Below are positions 1-9,023 of a stretch of 64,000 nt of DNA, piece by piece. The DNA is from Chryseobacterium oranimense. GTDB taxonomy: Bacteria; Bacteroidota; Bacteroidia; Flavobacteriales; Weeksellaceae. A program made the translations under genes and the position numbers. How positions within the stretch are numbered: position 1 is the stretch's first letter; every line of letters starts with the position of its first letter. The notes under the pieces are model-generated. The model had not been told where the DNA came from. It searched no databases and saw only the letters and a list, made by a program, of their open reading frames with translations. The DNA lies in NCBI RefSeq assembly GCF_025244725.1, contig NZ_CP104203.1, forward strand, positions 4,092,001 through 4,156,000. Direction: 5' to 3'.

Positions 1-127
1 GGATTTGGTAGAGACTCTTCTCAAAAGTAAAGCCAATAAAGAATTAGCCGATAAAAAAGGCAAAACGGCATTTGAATATGCTATATTTTCTAAAAATCAC
101 GAAATCATTAACTTATTAAAAAATTAG
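1..127 (+). CDS. Ankyrin-repeat protein, C-terminal end only
   Basis: An open frame enters from the left edge and stops with TAG at 125-127, giving 41 residues in the frame that begins at base 2. The tail contains DKKGKTAFEYAIFSKNHEII, which fits the last helix pair of an ankyrin repeat (usually GxTALxxAxxxxxxxIVxLL). The function of the whole protein cannot be judged because the start lies outside the window. It ends 2 bases before the next gene, so the two may be co-transcribed. Confidence 0.6.
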   Translation, partial: DLVETLLKSKANKELADKKGKTAFEYAIFSKNHEIINLLKN

Positions 128-129
128 GC

Positions 130-915
130 ATGAAAAAAGTACTATCTTCTTTACTATTAATCGTAGGATTTTTAGCCCTTTCACAGCAAAAGTCCACAGG
201 AGTTATGACATGTACGGTGGGTACAAGAACAGTAACAGGCAAAATTACCCTGAATAATACAACAAACAAAGTTCGACTGGACCTTACGGGACCTTCAGAC
301 CGATGGTTCGGGTTTACATTCAGAAGCGCTGCCAATTCCGGTATGTCCGGAGCTCCCACAGATGCTTTGACATACAGTAACGAAGGCTTTGTTGACAGAC
401 ATCTGGGAGGAATCGGAGTGTATGATACAGATACTCAGGACTGGACAGTAATCAATGCACCAACAATATCAGGATCCACAGTTTCAATGGCTTATGAACG
501 TAATATGACAACAGGAGACGGGGCCGACGATAACCAGTTTAATTATGCCACTGCAACCAGCATCAGCGCCAAATGTGTAATCACAGGTACAGCAAGTTTA
601 ACGATAGCCCCACATGGAGGAGCCGCCAATACATCAGTTACCAGCGGATCCTTTGCCGTGTTAGGAACCAATGATGTGGAAGCTGTAAACAATAAAGTTG
701 TTCTTTATCCAAATCCTGCCAAAGAAACCGTAACCATTAAAAATGCAGATAAAATAAAATCTGTAGACATTTATGAATCCGCAGGAAGAAAGATAAAATC
801 CATAAAGCCTGACGGAGAAACCATCAATGTAAGAGATCTGAAACCGGGAATTTATTATTTTGAGATCACTTTGAAAGATGGAAACCTGTCTTATGAAAAG
901 CTGATTAAAGAATAA
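130..915 (+). CDS. Secreted DOMON-like protein with T9SS sorting tail
   Basis: 261 residues. Residues 1-22 form a signal peptide. Residues about 25-150 resemble a DOMON-type beta-sandwich (a WFGF motif, then a GMSG/TDAL segment), a fold that can bind haem or sugars; this assignment is by eye. The last 75 residues are a type A T9SS sorting domain, with VVLYPNPAKETVTI, a DIYESAGRK turn and a DLKPGIYYFEI strand, so the protein is probably exported across the outer membrane and anchored or released. It starts 2 bases after the ankyrin gene. A hairpin terminator follows. Confidence 0.7.
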   Translation: MKKVLSSLLLIVGFLALSQQKSTGVMTCTVGTRTVTGKITLNNTTNKVRLDLTGPSDRWFGFTFRSAANSGMSGAPTDALTYSNEGFVDRHLGGIGVYDTDTQDWTVINAPTISGSTVSMAYERNMTTGDGADDNQFNYATATSISAKCVITGTASLTIAPHGGAANTSVTSGSFAVLGTNDVEAVNNKVVLYPNPAKETVTIKNADKIKSVDIYESAGRKIKSIKPDGETINVRDLKPGIYYFEITLKDGNLSYEKLIKE

Positions 916-938
916 TTAAACGTAAATATTGCTTATCA

Positions 939-967
939 ATACCTCTGATATCGGAGGTATTTTTTTG
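939..967 (+). terminator. Rho-independent terminator after the T9SS cargo gene
   Basis: Stem ATACCTC (939-945) pairs with GAGGTAT (954-960), with an inner GATATC-like loop, followed by a run of T at 961-966. Confidence 0.8.
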
Positions 968-1059
968 TTTCAAAAATGGATAAAAGAGCCATGGTTTAAT
1001 TTTTATATGTTTTAATATACTTTTAATCTTATAAACTTTTCCGGAAGAAATTTAGACCG

Positions 1060-1067
1060 TAACTTTG
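1060..1067 (+). promoter_or_regulatory. Flavobacterial -7 box (TAACTTTG) for the phosphodiesterase gene
   Basis: TAACTTTG matches the Bacteroidota TAnnTTTG -7 consensus and lies 14 bases before the ATG at 1082, which implies a very short leader. I see no clear TTG -33 element at the usual spacing. Confidence 0.4.
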
Positions 1068-1081
1068 CTAAAATTTCTATA

Positions 1082-2365
1082 ATGAAGCAAGGACTGCATT
1101 TTTTACTGCTTATTTTTTCGATAACACTTTTTGCCCAGAAAGCACCGGTGGATACCACCCAGATCGTTATTCCCAACCGGTATAACAGTGTTGATGCCCA
1201 AACCAAACCTTATGTGATCATGATCTCAACGGATGGCTTCCGGTACGATTATGCTAAAAAATACAACGCAGAAAATCTCTTAAAGCTTTCCAATGAAGGC
1301 GTTCAGGCAAAAGCAATGATTCCCAGCTATCCAAGTATAACATTTCCTAACCACTGGAGCCTGGCTACTGGTTTATATCCTTCACATCATGGCCTGATCG
1401 ATAATTTTTTCTACGATTACAAAAGAAAAGAATTCTATGCCATGAGCGACAAAAAAAATGCTGAGGATGGAAGCTGGTATGGCGGAACTCCTTTGTGGGG
1501 ACTGGCTGAAAAACAGGGAATGATCTCAGCTTCTATGATGTGGGTAGGCTCTGCCAGTGATGCCGGGGGAAAAAGACCTACTTACTATTATCCTTATCAT
1601 GAAAAATTTACGCCTTCTGAAAAGGTTGATAAAGTGATCAACTGGCTGAAGTTACCAATGGATAAAAGACCTCATTTTATTTCACTGTACTTTCCTGAAG
1701 TGGATGGAAGCGGGCATCACTTCGGCCCAGACAGTCCTGAAACAGAGACTGCAGTACACCTGATTGACAGTGCTATCGGCGATCTGGTTCAAAAAGTCAA
1801 TAATCTGGGATTGAAAAATGTAAATTTCGTTTTTGTTTCGGACCATGGAATGATAAAAGTAGACGGCGGAGCTCCTTTAGAAATTCCGGCTGTGCTTTTT
1901 AATAAAGACAGGTTCGATTTTTATAATTCCCAGACATTGTTGAGGGTGGTAGTGAAGAATCCTGATGAGGTACAATCTGTATACAAAGAGCTTAAAGCCG
2001 AAAAAACTGACGATTACGAAGTATATTTGGATAAGAGGCTTCCTAAATATTTACATTTCGGAACTAAAGATGATCAGTACGGCAGAATAGGTCAGATTCT
2101 CCTTATTCCAAAGGCTCCTAAGATTTTCCTTGAAAAAGGAAAGAAAACATCAATAGGAAAGCATGGCTATAATCCAAGGCTTGTTCCCGAAATGAAGGCT
2201 ACTTTCTTTGCCTGGGGACCACAGTTCAGAAATAATGTAGTGGTGGATGAGTTTTCGAATGTCAATGTTTATCCTCTGGTTGCTGAAATCCTTGGATTGA
2301 AAATTGACCAGCCTATCGATGGGAAAATAAAAGTTTTAAAAGGAACTTTAAAAGAGAAAAATTAA
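1082..2365 (+). CDS. Nucleotide pyrophosphatase/phosphodiesterase-type alkaline phosphatase family protein
   Basis: 427 residues with a signal peptide (about 1-18, ending FAQ). It belongs to the type I phosphodiesterase/NPP branch of the alkaline phosphatase superfamily, periplasmic two-metal enzymes that hydrolyse phosphodiester or pyrophosphate bonds in nucleotides. Metal and catalytic residues can be seen in order: Asp51 (STDG), nucleophile Thr87 (SITFPNHW), the PEVDGSGHHFGPD segment, SDHGM, and a late GKHGYN histidine. Length is normal for bacterial NPP enzymes. It is a single gene closed by a strong terminator. The substrate cannot be read from the sequence. Confidence 0.88.
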   Translation: MKQGLHFLLLIFSITLFAQKAPVDTTQIVIPNRYNSVDAQTKPYVIMISTDGFRYDYAKKYNAENLLKLSNEGVQAKAMIPSYPSITFPNHWSLATGLYPSHHGLIDNFFYDYKRKEFYAMSDKKNAEDGSWYGGTPLWGLAEKQGMISASMMWVGSASDAGGKRPTYYYPYHEKFTPSEKVDKVINWLKLPMDKRPHFISLYFPEVDGSGHHFGPDSPETETAVHLIDSAIGDLVQKVNNLGLKNVNFVFVSDHGMIKVDGGAPLEIPAVLFNKDRFDFYNSQTLLRVVVKNPDEVQSVYKELKAEKTDDYEVYLDKRLPKYLHFGTKDDQYGRIGQILLIPKAPKIFLEKGKKTSIGKHGYNPRLVPEMKATFFAWGPQFRNNVVVDEFSNVNVYPLVAEILGLKIDQPIDGKIKVLKGTLKEKN

Positions 2366-2409
2366 TGTAAGTTTCAGGCTGTTCTTTTATTTGAATAGCT
2401 GTTGAAGAT

Positions 2410-2445
2410 AAAGTTTCGGCGGACCAAAGGTCCGCCGAAACTTTT
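2410..2445. terminator. Bidirectional terminator between convergent genes
   Basis: A perfect stem of about 15-16 bp (AAGTTTCGGCGGACC, loop AAA, GGTCCGCCGAAACTT) is flanked by A-rich and T-rich sequence. It lies between the convergent phosphodiesterase and NmrA-like genes and can serve both. Confidence 0.9.
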
Positions 2446-2459
2446 TATAGAATCCAAAC

Positions 2460-3338
2460 TTAAAACTTAGAAGCAAATTCTTTAGCGAAATCCTCTAATT
2501 TAATTTCGCCGTCAACCGGAGATCCCTGCTCAATAAAGTCCTTCTGAATAACACCGGTTTTCATTCCTCTGCCCATTTCAACATACAATTCTGCCATTTC
2601 CTGCGGAAGACCGGCCTGTACCATTCCTTCAAGAGATTGCTCATCTGTAAATTCCACCCATGGTAATTCCGGATTTCCGGTAGCGGTACCTAAAACTTTC
2701 GCAAAATCTGAAGGAGTACGTGAATCACTTACCACATAACGAATATCTTTCCCTTCTGTATCTTTTACCAGTTCTTCAGCTGCTGCTTTGGCAATATCTG
2801 TTGGATGAGTCAAAGGAATATTGATATTCTCCGGATAGTTTCCACCGATGATTCCTGCATTTTTAATTAACGGAATATCATTGAAAAAATTAATGTAGAA
2901 ATAGCCTGCCCTCAAAAAAGTGACAGAAGTATTTTCCAGTTCATTATATATCTCTTCAATATGGTGAAGTCCTTTAATCGGGCCGTTTTCCACAGGGGAA
3001 TCAGCACCTACGCTGCTTAGCATTACAACCTTTTTTACCTTGGTTTTTCTAATGGCTTCAGCATAGTTTTTTCCTGCTTTAGCTGTGTTTTCCACAATAT
3101 TGTTTTCACCCATAACTGGAGGAGTCATGGTAAATACGGCGTTGGCACCTTCAAATGCCTTTACTAAAAAGTTAATATCCGTAATGGAACCTATAGCTGC
3201 TTTTGCCCCTAAAGATTCAATTTCTGCTTTCTTTGCTTCACTGCTGCTGACAACAGTAATATCGTGTCCTTCCGCAATTAATTGCTTTGCTAATGGTTTT
3301 GCTGTATTCCCTAAAGAACCTGTTACAATAATTTTCAT
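2460..3338 (-). CDS. NmrA-like NAD(P)-binding reductase
   Basis: 292 residues. The N-terminus carries a Rossmann motif, VTGSLGNTAKPLAKQL, of the atypical short-chain dehydrogenase type (TGxxGxxG). The later VVMLSSVGAD and GYFYINFFND segments fit the NmrA/azoreductase-like NAD(P)H-binding family, which includes redox sensors and quinone reductases. It is transcribed divergently from an HxlR-type regulator whose presumed operator lies in the 79-base gap, a common pairing in which the regulator controls the reductase. The physiological substrate is unknown. Confidence 0.8.
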   Translation of the reverse strand: MKIIVTGSLGNTAKPLAKQLIAEGHDITVVSSSEAKKAEIESLGAKAAIGSITDINFLVKAFEGANAVFTMTPPVMGENNIVENTAKAGKNYAEAIRKTKVKKVVMLSSVGADSPVENGPIKGLHHIEEIYNELENTSVTFLRAGYFYINFFNDIPLIKNAGIIGGNYPENINIPLTHPTDIAKAAAEELVKDTEGKDIRYVVSDSRTPSDFAKVLGTATGNPELPWVEFTDEQSLEGMVQAGLPQEMAELYVEMGRGMKTGVIQKDFIEQGSPVDGEIKLEDFAKEFASKF

Positions 3339-3363
3339 ATAAATGTTTGTTTATTTTCTCATA

Positions 3364-3402
3364 CAAAGGTATATTTGTACTTACTTTTGTACAAGTACTT
3401 AC
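3364..3402. promoter_or_regulatory. Overlapping divergent promoters and likely HxlR operator
   Basis: On the minus strand TACCTTTG (3371-3364) and on the plus strand TATATTTG (3370-3377) both fit the TAnnTTTG -7 box and overlap by 2 bases. Just to the right are a direct repeat of GTACTTAC (3377-3384 and 3395-3402) and the overlapping palindromes TTGTACAA (3387-3394) and AAGTACTT (3393-3400). A regulator bound here would cover the start of both transcripts. That the HxlR protein binds it is inferred from position. Confidence 0.6.
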
Positions 3403-3417
3403 CCTAAAGTATGTATC

Positions 3418-3777
3418 ATGACAGCAATTAAAGAAACCTCTACCATCCAGCAGAACAGAAAGAGTGTATTGGAACAGTGTCCCGTAATGTATGTAATGGA
3501 AAAAATAGGTGGTTTTTGGAAACCAATCATTTTGTTTAATCTTTCCACAGGAGAAAAAAGATACAGCGAGTTAAAAAGAGCTATTCCGGAAGTGACGGAA
3601 AAAATGCTGATCCAGCATCTTAAACAACTGGAAGCTGACGGACTGATTATCAGAACAGCAAAACCTGTAGTTCCTCCGCATGTTACCTATGAACTGAGTA
3701 AAGCAGGCCTCAAATTGGCTCCGGTAATCGATGCAATGGCAGACTGGGCTTTTCAGGATATGAAAAAATCCTATTAA
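3418..3777 (+). CDS. HxlR-family winged-helix transcriptional regulator
   Basis: 119 residues from the ATG at 3418. The frame is open further upstream, but that part runs through the divergent promoter, so 3418 is preferred. It shows the HxlR pattern: a Cys in CPVMYVMEKIGGFWK, then FNLSTGEKRYSELKRAIP, VTEKMLIQHLKQLEADGLI and the wing VPPHVTYELSKAG. HxlR proteins often sense electrophiles or quinones through the N-terminal cysteine. It probably represses itself and the divergent NmrA-like reductase. Confidence 0.88.
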   Translation: MTAIKETSTIQQNRKSVLEQCPVMYVMEKIGGFWKPIILFNLSTGEKRYSELKRAIPEVTEKMLIQHLKQLEADGLIIRTAKPVVPPHVTYELSKAGLKLAPVIDAMADWAFQDMKKSY

Positions 3778-3782
3778 ACATA

Positions 3783-3814
3783 AAAAAGACTCTTCCCGGG
3801 AAGAGTCTTTTTAT
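3783..3814. terminator. Bidirectional terminator after the HxlR gene
   Basis: A loop-less palindrome centred at 3797/3798 (AAAGACTCTTCCC then GGGAAGAGTCTTT) with flanking A and T runs, between the convergent HxlR and alcohol dehydrogenase genes. Confidence 0.85.
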
Positions 3815-3831
3815 CTAATCTTGAAAAATGT

Positions 3832-4887
3832 TTACAAAGACTGCATATCAATAACGAAGCGGTATTTCACATCACTTTTGATCATTCTTTCATAAGCCTG
3901 ATTAATATCCTGCATCTTGATCAGCTCAATATCCGAAACAATATTATGTTTTCCACAGAAATCCAGTAATTCCTGGGTTTCGGCAATACCTCCGATTAAT
4001 GATCCTGCAACAGAACGGCGCTGGAAAATCATAGGTCTTGTGCTCACTTCAGCATTTTGGAATTCCCCCACAAATCCTACAAGAACCAAAGTTCCGTTCA
4101 GGGTAAGCGTCTGCATATAAGGATTGATTTCATGCTCATAAGGAACCGTATCGATAATCAGGTCGAATTTCCCTTTTACAGTATCCATTTGTGCATCATC
4201 CGTAGAAATAACCACGTGGTCAGCTCCAAGTTGTTTGGCATCCTCGGTTTTTCCCGGAGTTCTTGAGAACAAGGTAACTTCTGCACCCAGGCCTTTTGCT
4301 AATTTGATGGCCATATGTCCCAGTCCACCCAAACCTACTACCGCAACTTTAGAATTAGGACCAACATTCCAGTGTCTTAATGGAGACCATGTGGTAATAC
4401 CTGCACAAAGAAGTGGAGCTACTGCCGCCAGGTCCAGATTTTCCGGTACGCTTAAAACAAAATGCTCATCTACAACTACTTTCTCGGCATATCCGCCAAA
4501 AGTATGGCCTCCCAAATGTTTGTCTTTTCCGTTATATGTTCCTGTAAATCCGTTCAGGCAATACTGCTCAAGATCCTCTTTACAGCTGTCGCAATGCCCG
4601 CATGAATCTACCATACATCCTACTGCTGCGAGATCTCCCACCTTAAATTTGGTAACCTCACTTCCTACATTGGTAATTCTTCCCACAATTTCATGTCCCG
4701 GAACTACAGGATATAAAGATCCACCCCAGTCATTTCTGGCTGTATGGAGGTCAGAATGACATACCCCGCAATATAGAATTTCAATTTCTACATCTTTAGG
4801 TGTGGTTACTCTTCTTTCGATGTTCATTTCTCTCAGATCCGCCGTGGCCGACTCAGCGCCGTAGGCTTTTACTGTTAATGTGCTCAT
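3832..4887 (-). CDS. Zinc-dependent NAD(P) alcohol dehydrogenase (YahK/cinnamyl type)
   Basis: 351 residues of the medium-chain dehydrogenase family. Catalytic zinc ligands lie in CGVCHSDLH and GHEIVGRI; structural zinc cysteines lie in GHCDSCKEDLEQYC; the cofactor motif is GLGGLGHMAIKLAKGLGA. This layout fits the broad-range NADPH-dependent aldehyde reductases related to E. coli YahK. It is transcribed away from an AraC-type regulator, which may control it. No fault is visible in the frame. Confidence 0.92.
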   Translation of the reverse strand: MSTLTVKAYGAESATADLREMNIERRVTTPKDVEIEILYCGVCHSDLHTARNDWGGSLYPVVPGHEIVGRITNVGSEVTKFKVGDLAAVGCMVDSCGHCDSCKEDLEQYCLNGFTGTYNGKDKHLGGHTFGGYAEKVVVDEHFVLSVPENLDLAAVAPLLCAGITTWSPLRHWNVGPNSKVAVVGLGGLGHMAIKLAKGLGAEVTLFSRTPGKTEDAKQLGADHVVISTDDAQMDTVKGKFDLIIDTVPYEHEINPYMQTLTLNGTLVLVGFVGEFQNAEVSTRPMIFQRRSVAGSLIGGIAETQELLDFCGKHNIVSDIELIKMQDINQAYERMIKSDVKYRFVIDMQSL

Positions 4888-5056
4888 TGGTATATTTAAT
4901 TTAAGTTAATAAAATTTAGTTGTCCATATTATTATGACAGTACAAAAATCGATACTTTTAAATAAACGCAGCTTATACAGATTACCGAAATACTTACCAA
5001 TTTTACAGACATCATACAAGGTACGAAGGAAAGTGGTAATTTTGAATAAGATTAAA

Positions 5057-5968
5057 ATGAAATTCATGGAAGATCAGGAAGTTGAAATTTACAACAGTGT
5101 ATCCGAATACAATAAAATGGCCAAACAGGAAACCCTGCATCCGTTGGTAAGTGTGATTGATTTTTCAAAATCCGGTCCTGTTTGCCAGCATAAAAGAACA
5201 TTTGGTTTTTATACCGTTTTTTTAAAGGATGTGATGTGCGGAGATATGTTTTATGGAAAAAACAGCTACGATTACCAGGAAGGAACATTGGTTTTCATCG
5301 CACCTGGACAAACGTATGGAATTTACAATAAAGGAAAATGGATTCAGCCGGCAGGTTATGCCTTAATCTTCCATCCGGATCTTATCAAAGGAACCAATTT
5401 AGGGAAGAACATAAAAGATTATTCATTTTTCTCTTATGATGTGCATGAAGCATTGCACCTTTCTGAAAAAGAGAGGGAAATCATTTTAGAGTGCTTTAAA
5501 AATATAAAGTTCGAGCTTGAGCAGTCTATCGATAAACATAGCAAATCGTTGATTGTTAATAATATCGAATTGTTCTTAAATTACTGCATGCGTTTCTATG
5601 ACCGCCAGTTTATCACAAGAGACCATATTAACCAGGGAGTTATCGGGAAATTTGAAAATCTGGTGGATGATTATTTTAAATCTGACAATCCAAAAAATAT
5701 AGGCTTTCCAATGGTCAATTATTTTGCAGAAAAGCTGAACCTGTCCGCGAATTATTTCGGAGACCTGATCAAAAAAGAATTAGGCGTTTCCGCCCAGGAA
5801 TTTATTCATAATAAACTGATCGACGTGGCTAAAGAACAGATTCTGGATCCTGCAAAATCAATCAGCGAAATTTCTTATGACCTGGGCTTTAAATATCCGC
5901 AGCATTTTACCAGGTTATTCAAAACTAAAGTCGGCGTTTCCCCCAGTGAATACAAAACTTTAAACTGA
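5057..5968 (+). CDS. AraC-family transcriptional regulator
   Basis: 303 residues from the ATG at 5057. The open frame extends 41 codons upstream, but a TAATTTTG -7 box at 5037-5044 makes the internal start (MKFMEDQE) more likely. The N-terminal half is a cupin-like sensor (FGFYTVFLKDVMCG, FIAPGQTYGIYNKG). The C-terminal 100 residues hold the two AraC helix-turn-helix motifs (FAEKLNLSANYFGDLIKKE; ISEISYDLGFKYPQHFTRLF). It probably controls the divergent alcohol dehydrogenase; the ligand is unknown. Confidence 0.85.
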   Translation: MKFMEDQEVEIYNSVSEYNKMAKQETLHPLVSVIDFSKSGPVCQHKRTFGFYTVFLKDVMCGDMFYGKNSYDYQEGTLVFIAPGQTYGIYNKGKWIQPAGYALIFHPDLIKGTNLGKNIKDYSFFSYDVHEALHLSEKEREIILECFKNIKFELEQSIDKHSKSLIVNNIELFLNYCMRFYDRQFITRDHINQGVIGKFENLVDDYFKSDNPKNIGFPMVNYFAEKLNLSANYFGDLIKKELGVSAQEFIHNKLIDVAKEQILDPAKSISEISYDLGFKYPQHFTRLFKTKVGVSPSEYKTLN

Positions 5969-6141
5969 TCATTTTGAAAATATAACAGCACATTTTAATA
6001 GAGCATTTGTGAAAATTAGTGTTAAAAATTAATGTCATTTCTCTTTAATACTAATTTTTTTAGCATTAAAAACCGAGGAAAATTTTCTCATTCCAAAAAA
6101 CTGAATTAATTTTAATAGATAGATTTTTTCAAAGCTTCTCA

Positions 6142-7488
6142 ATGACGGCCGGACAAACCACAACCCATATTTTTCAGACTTCTTTCGGTAAAATTATAGC
6201 CTTAAAAAGTAACGGCATCATCAAAGCCGGAAGCATCCGCTATGCCCGTTCTGAAAGATTTCAAAGACCTGTGGCAGAGCAGCCGTCTCCTTCAGAAATC
6301 ATTTTTCCGGATAAAACGCCTGTCTGTCCACAGGCCATCAGTCCGCTGGTGGAAAAAATGATTGGTCCTACTCCCATTGAAAACTTTAATCCGGATGAAT
6401 CTACACAATATCTCTCCATTTTCCGTCCCGGTCATTTTACAGACCACGAAAAACTTCCTGTGGTCATATGGATTCATGGGGGTTCCCATGAAATCGGATG
6501 TGGGGATCTTCCTACTTCTGACCCCAGTGACTGGGTGAAAGAACAGCAGATCATAGTAGTGACCGTTTCTTACAGGCTTGGGCTTTTCGGGTTTTTGGGA
6601 GGTGATGATAACAGGCCGCCGAATTTAGGTCTGTTTGATATGATAGAAGCTTTAAAATGGATCAAAACCTATATTTCGGAGTTTGGTGGTGATCCTGAAA
6701 ATATTACTCTGCTAGGTCAATCCTCAGGAGGGGATGCTATTGCCCATCTTATGATTTCCGAAGGCGTTGAGGGTTTATTCCAAAGAGTGATCATTCAGAG
6801 TGCTCCGTTGGGATTACGCCATAAAAGGCAGAAAATGTCCGCCGAATTTCTGAAGAAAACCGAAGCGTTGAAAGATGAAACCGATGTTTTTAAAATGATG
6901 GATGAATACGGGAAATTCGTACCGTCTGTTATCAGGTATGGTTTAAAAGCGGCTATGCCTTTTGGCGTACAGTATGGTTTTCCGCCCTTATGCAAAGAAG
7001 AAGAATCGGCAGATAAATGGAATGTTGCTGCTAAAAAATATGATGTGCTGATTGGTTTGAATAATGATGAAACTGCTTTTTACCTTAAAACTTCGGAAGC
7101 ATTAAACAAATACTTTGGAAAAGGTTTAGGGTTGAAAATCATGGATAAAACAGTTGAAAAAACTACTGAGCTCATTTATGGAACCCCTGCAAAGGTATTT
7201 GCAGAAAATTATGCAAAAGCAGGGGGAAATGTATATTTATTCAGAATTCATTCCGGTTTGGAAGACAGTCATGTCGGAGCTCCGCACTGCATTGATCTTC
7301 CTCTGATTTTCGGGAATGAATCCGCCTGGAAAACCTCCGGGCTGCTTAAAGATATTCCGTGGTCTTATATTCATGAAAATGGAAAAAAACTGAGAGCGCT
7401 TTGGGCAGAGTTTGCCAGAAGCGGACATATTTCTGATCATTCGGAAAGACCGGAAATTCTAAAAATCCGGAAAATAAGCTTTCAATAA
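6142..7488 (+). CDS. Type B carboxylesterase
   Basis: 448 residues, alpha/beta hydrolase of the carboxylesterase type B (PnbA/cholinesterase) family. The oxyanion segment WIHGGSHEIG, the nucleophile Ser194 in LLGQSSGGD (family consensus GESAGG), an acidic NNDETAFY and the histidine in GAPHCIDLPLIFG form the expected triad. No signal peptide is evident, suggesting a cytoplasmic esterase. The variant GQSSGG elbow is unusual but keeps the GxSxG core. It converges with the amylase gene, only 13 bases away. Confidence 0.85.
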   Translation: MTAGQTTTHIFQTSFGKIIALKSNGIIKAGSIRYARSERFQRPVAEQPSPSEIIFPDKTPVCPQAISPLVEKMIGPTPIENFNPDESTQYLSIFRPGHFTDHEKLPVVIWIHGGSHEIGCGDLPTSDPSDWVKEQQIIVVTVSYRLGLFGFLGGDDNRPPNLGLFDMIEALKWIKTYISEFGGDPENITLLGQSSGGDAIAHLMISEGVEGLFQRVIIQSAPLGLRHKRQKMSAEFLKKTEALKDETDVFKMMDEYGKFVPSVIRYGLKAAMPFGVQYGFPPLCKEEESADKWNVAAKKYDVLIGLNNDETAFYLKTSEALNKYFGKGLGLKIMDKTVEKTTELIYGTPAKVFAENYAKAGGNVYLFRIHSGLEDSHVGAPHCIDLPLIFGNESAWKTSGLLKDIPWSYIHENGKKLRALWAEFARSGHISDHSERPEILKIRKISFQ

Positions 7489-7501
7489 TAAATTATTGAT
7501 T

Positions 7502-8977
7502 TTAAGATTCAGGAATCCATACACTTACATTTCCTGCGGGAACAGGAAAATTTCCCCATCCGTTTTCATCAATGGTTACTGTTTCCTCAAACCTTTTTAG
7601 GGTATCTTTGAAGCTTTTGCCTGCATACTGTTTTCCTATTTCCATCGGCTTGTTATAAGCCTCTTTATTACTGAGAACCACAGCGCATCCTGAATGCTCA
7701 TCATTTCCTTCACGGGTCCATCCAAGGCAGTTGGCATCTTCAAAATAATCCCTTTGCGTACCATATGCATGTTCTTTTCTTGCTTTAAGCAGTTCCTCGA
7801 TGCCATCCACTTTTTCCAGGAAAATTTCCTGATCGTTACCTTCTTTATCCTTATCGATATAATGGGCCCCATAAAGATCAGGATAAAAAACACATGGATA
7901 GCCATCCTCACGAAGCAGGATCAGCGCATATGCTATGGGTTTGAACCATGCTTCTACCGGAGCTTCAAGGTCCTGAAGAGGCTGGGTATCATGATTATCC
8001 ACAAGGCTTACAGAATGCATAGGATCTGCCTGTGTGAGAGTCTCATCGAAGATTCTCCGAAGATCATAAGAACCACCTTCTCTGGAAGCTGTGTGAAAAT
8101 TATTCTGCAGTGAGCTGTCAAAAAGACTCATGCAGCCCTCCGTTACCTCAATGTACTTCTGGAGAAGATTGAGCTGCCCCGGAGCCCAGTATTCCCCGAC
8201 AGCAAAAATATTTTTCCCGGAATTGGATCGAAGCATAGTGAGCCATTCCTTGTAAAAATCAAAAGAAATATGTTTTAGGGCATCCAGTCTTACTCCGTCA
8301 AAATCAGTCAGGTTAAAATACCATTCTGCCCAGCTGTTCAATTCTTCACGTACAAAAGGATTACGGTGCTCGATATCATTGTACATTAGGTAATCATAAT
8401 TTCCTTTTTCGTCATCAATCATCTCTTCCCAGTCATTACCGTATTCCGACTGTATTTTAAAAATATGGGAATCCATACCTTCAGCATAATCCACCCCGCT
8501 GAAGCAGGTGAAGTTCCATTCAAAATCAGAATATTTTTTTCCTCTTCCCGGAAATGTGAATTTAGTATAAGATTCTATTTCGATAACATCGGAAATAACC
8601 TTTTCCCTGTTGTTTTCGTCTACTTTTACAGCTTTGAATTTTTCCAGTTCGTCCCCTCCGGCTTTATGGCCCAGGACAATATCTACAATGACCTCTATAT
8701 TCTCCTTCTTTAAAGCTTTGATAGCATTGATATAGTCCGTACTGGTTCCGTATTTTGTAGGAAGACTTCCTTTCTGATCAAATTCTCCCAGATCATACAG
8801 GTCATAAGCATCATATCCCACTGAGTAGCCTCCGTTGGTCCCTTTATAGGCAGGGGGAAACCATACAGACGTGATTCCTAATTTTGCCAGATATGCAGCC
8901 TGTTTTTCTGCTTCTTTCCATAATTTTCCTTCTCCTTCAGAATACCAGTGGAAAAACTGAATCATTGTTTGGTTCAT
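7502..8977 (-). CDS. Cytoplasmic alpha-amylase (GH13)
   Basis: 491 residues, no signal peptide. GH13 hallmarks are present: VIVDIVLGHKAGGD (region I), FDGVRLDALKHI with the nucleophile Asp (region II), FAVGEYW with the acid/base Glu (region III) and SLVDNHDTQP with the transition-state Asp (region IV). The N-terminal MIQFFHWYSEGEG and overall length match the liquefying/cytoplasmic amylase group (AmyA/AmyS-like), which cuts alpha-1,4 links in maltodextrins or glycogen. It is a stand-alone gene. Confidence 0.93.
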   Translation of the reverse strand: MNQTMIQFFHWYSEGEGKLWKEAEKQAAYLAKLGITSVWFPPAYKGTNGGYSVGYDAYDLYDLGEFDQKGSLPTKYGTSTDYINAIKALKKENIEVIVDIVLGHKAGGDELEKFKAVKVDENNREKVISDVIEIESYTKFTFPGRGKKYSDFEWNFTCFSGVDYAEGMDSHIFKIQSEYGNDWEEMIDDEKGNYDYLMYNDIEHRNPFVREELNSWAEWYFNLTDFDGVRLDALKHISFDFYKEWLTMLRSNSGKNIFAVGEYWAPGQLNLLQKYIEVTEGCMSLFDSSLQNNFHTASREGGSYDLRRIFDETLTQADPMHSVSLVDNHDTQPLQDLEAPVEAWFKPIAYALILLREDGYPCVFYPDLYGAHYIDKDKEGNDQEIFLEKVDGIEELLKARKEHAYGTQRDYFEDANCLGWTREGNDEHSGCAVVLSNKEAYNKPMEIGKQYAGKSFKDTLKRFEETVTIDENGWGNFPVPAGNVSVWIPES

Positions 8978-9023
8978 AAAAATAGGGTTTGGTTCCTACA
9001 AGATAGTGAAAAATTTTCACCTG

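Noticed and set aside
4235..4759. A 174-codon plus-strand open frame
   Set aside because: It is the shadow of the zinc alcohol dehydrogenase on the opposite strand, whose motifs are complete.
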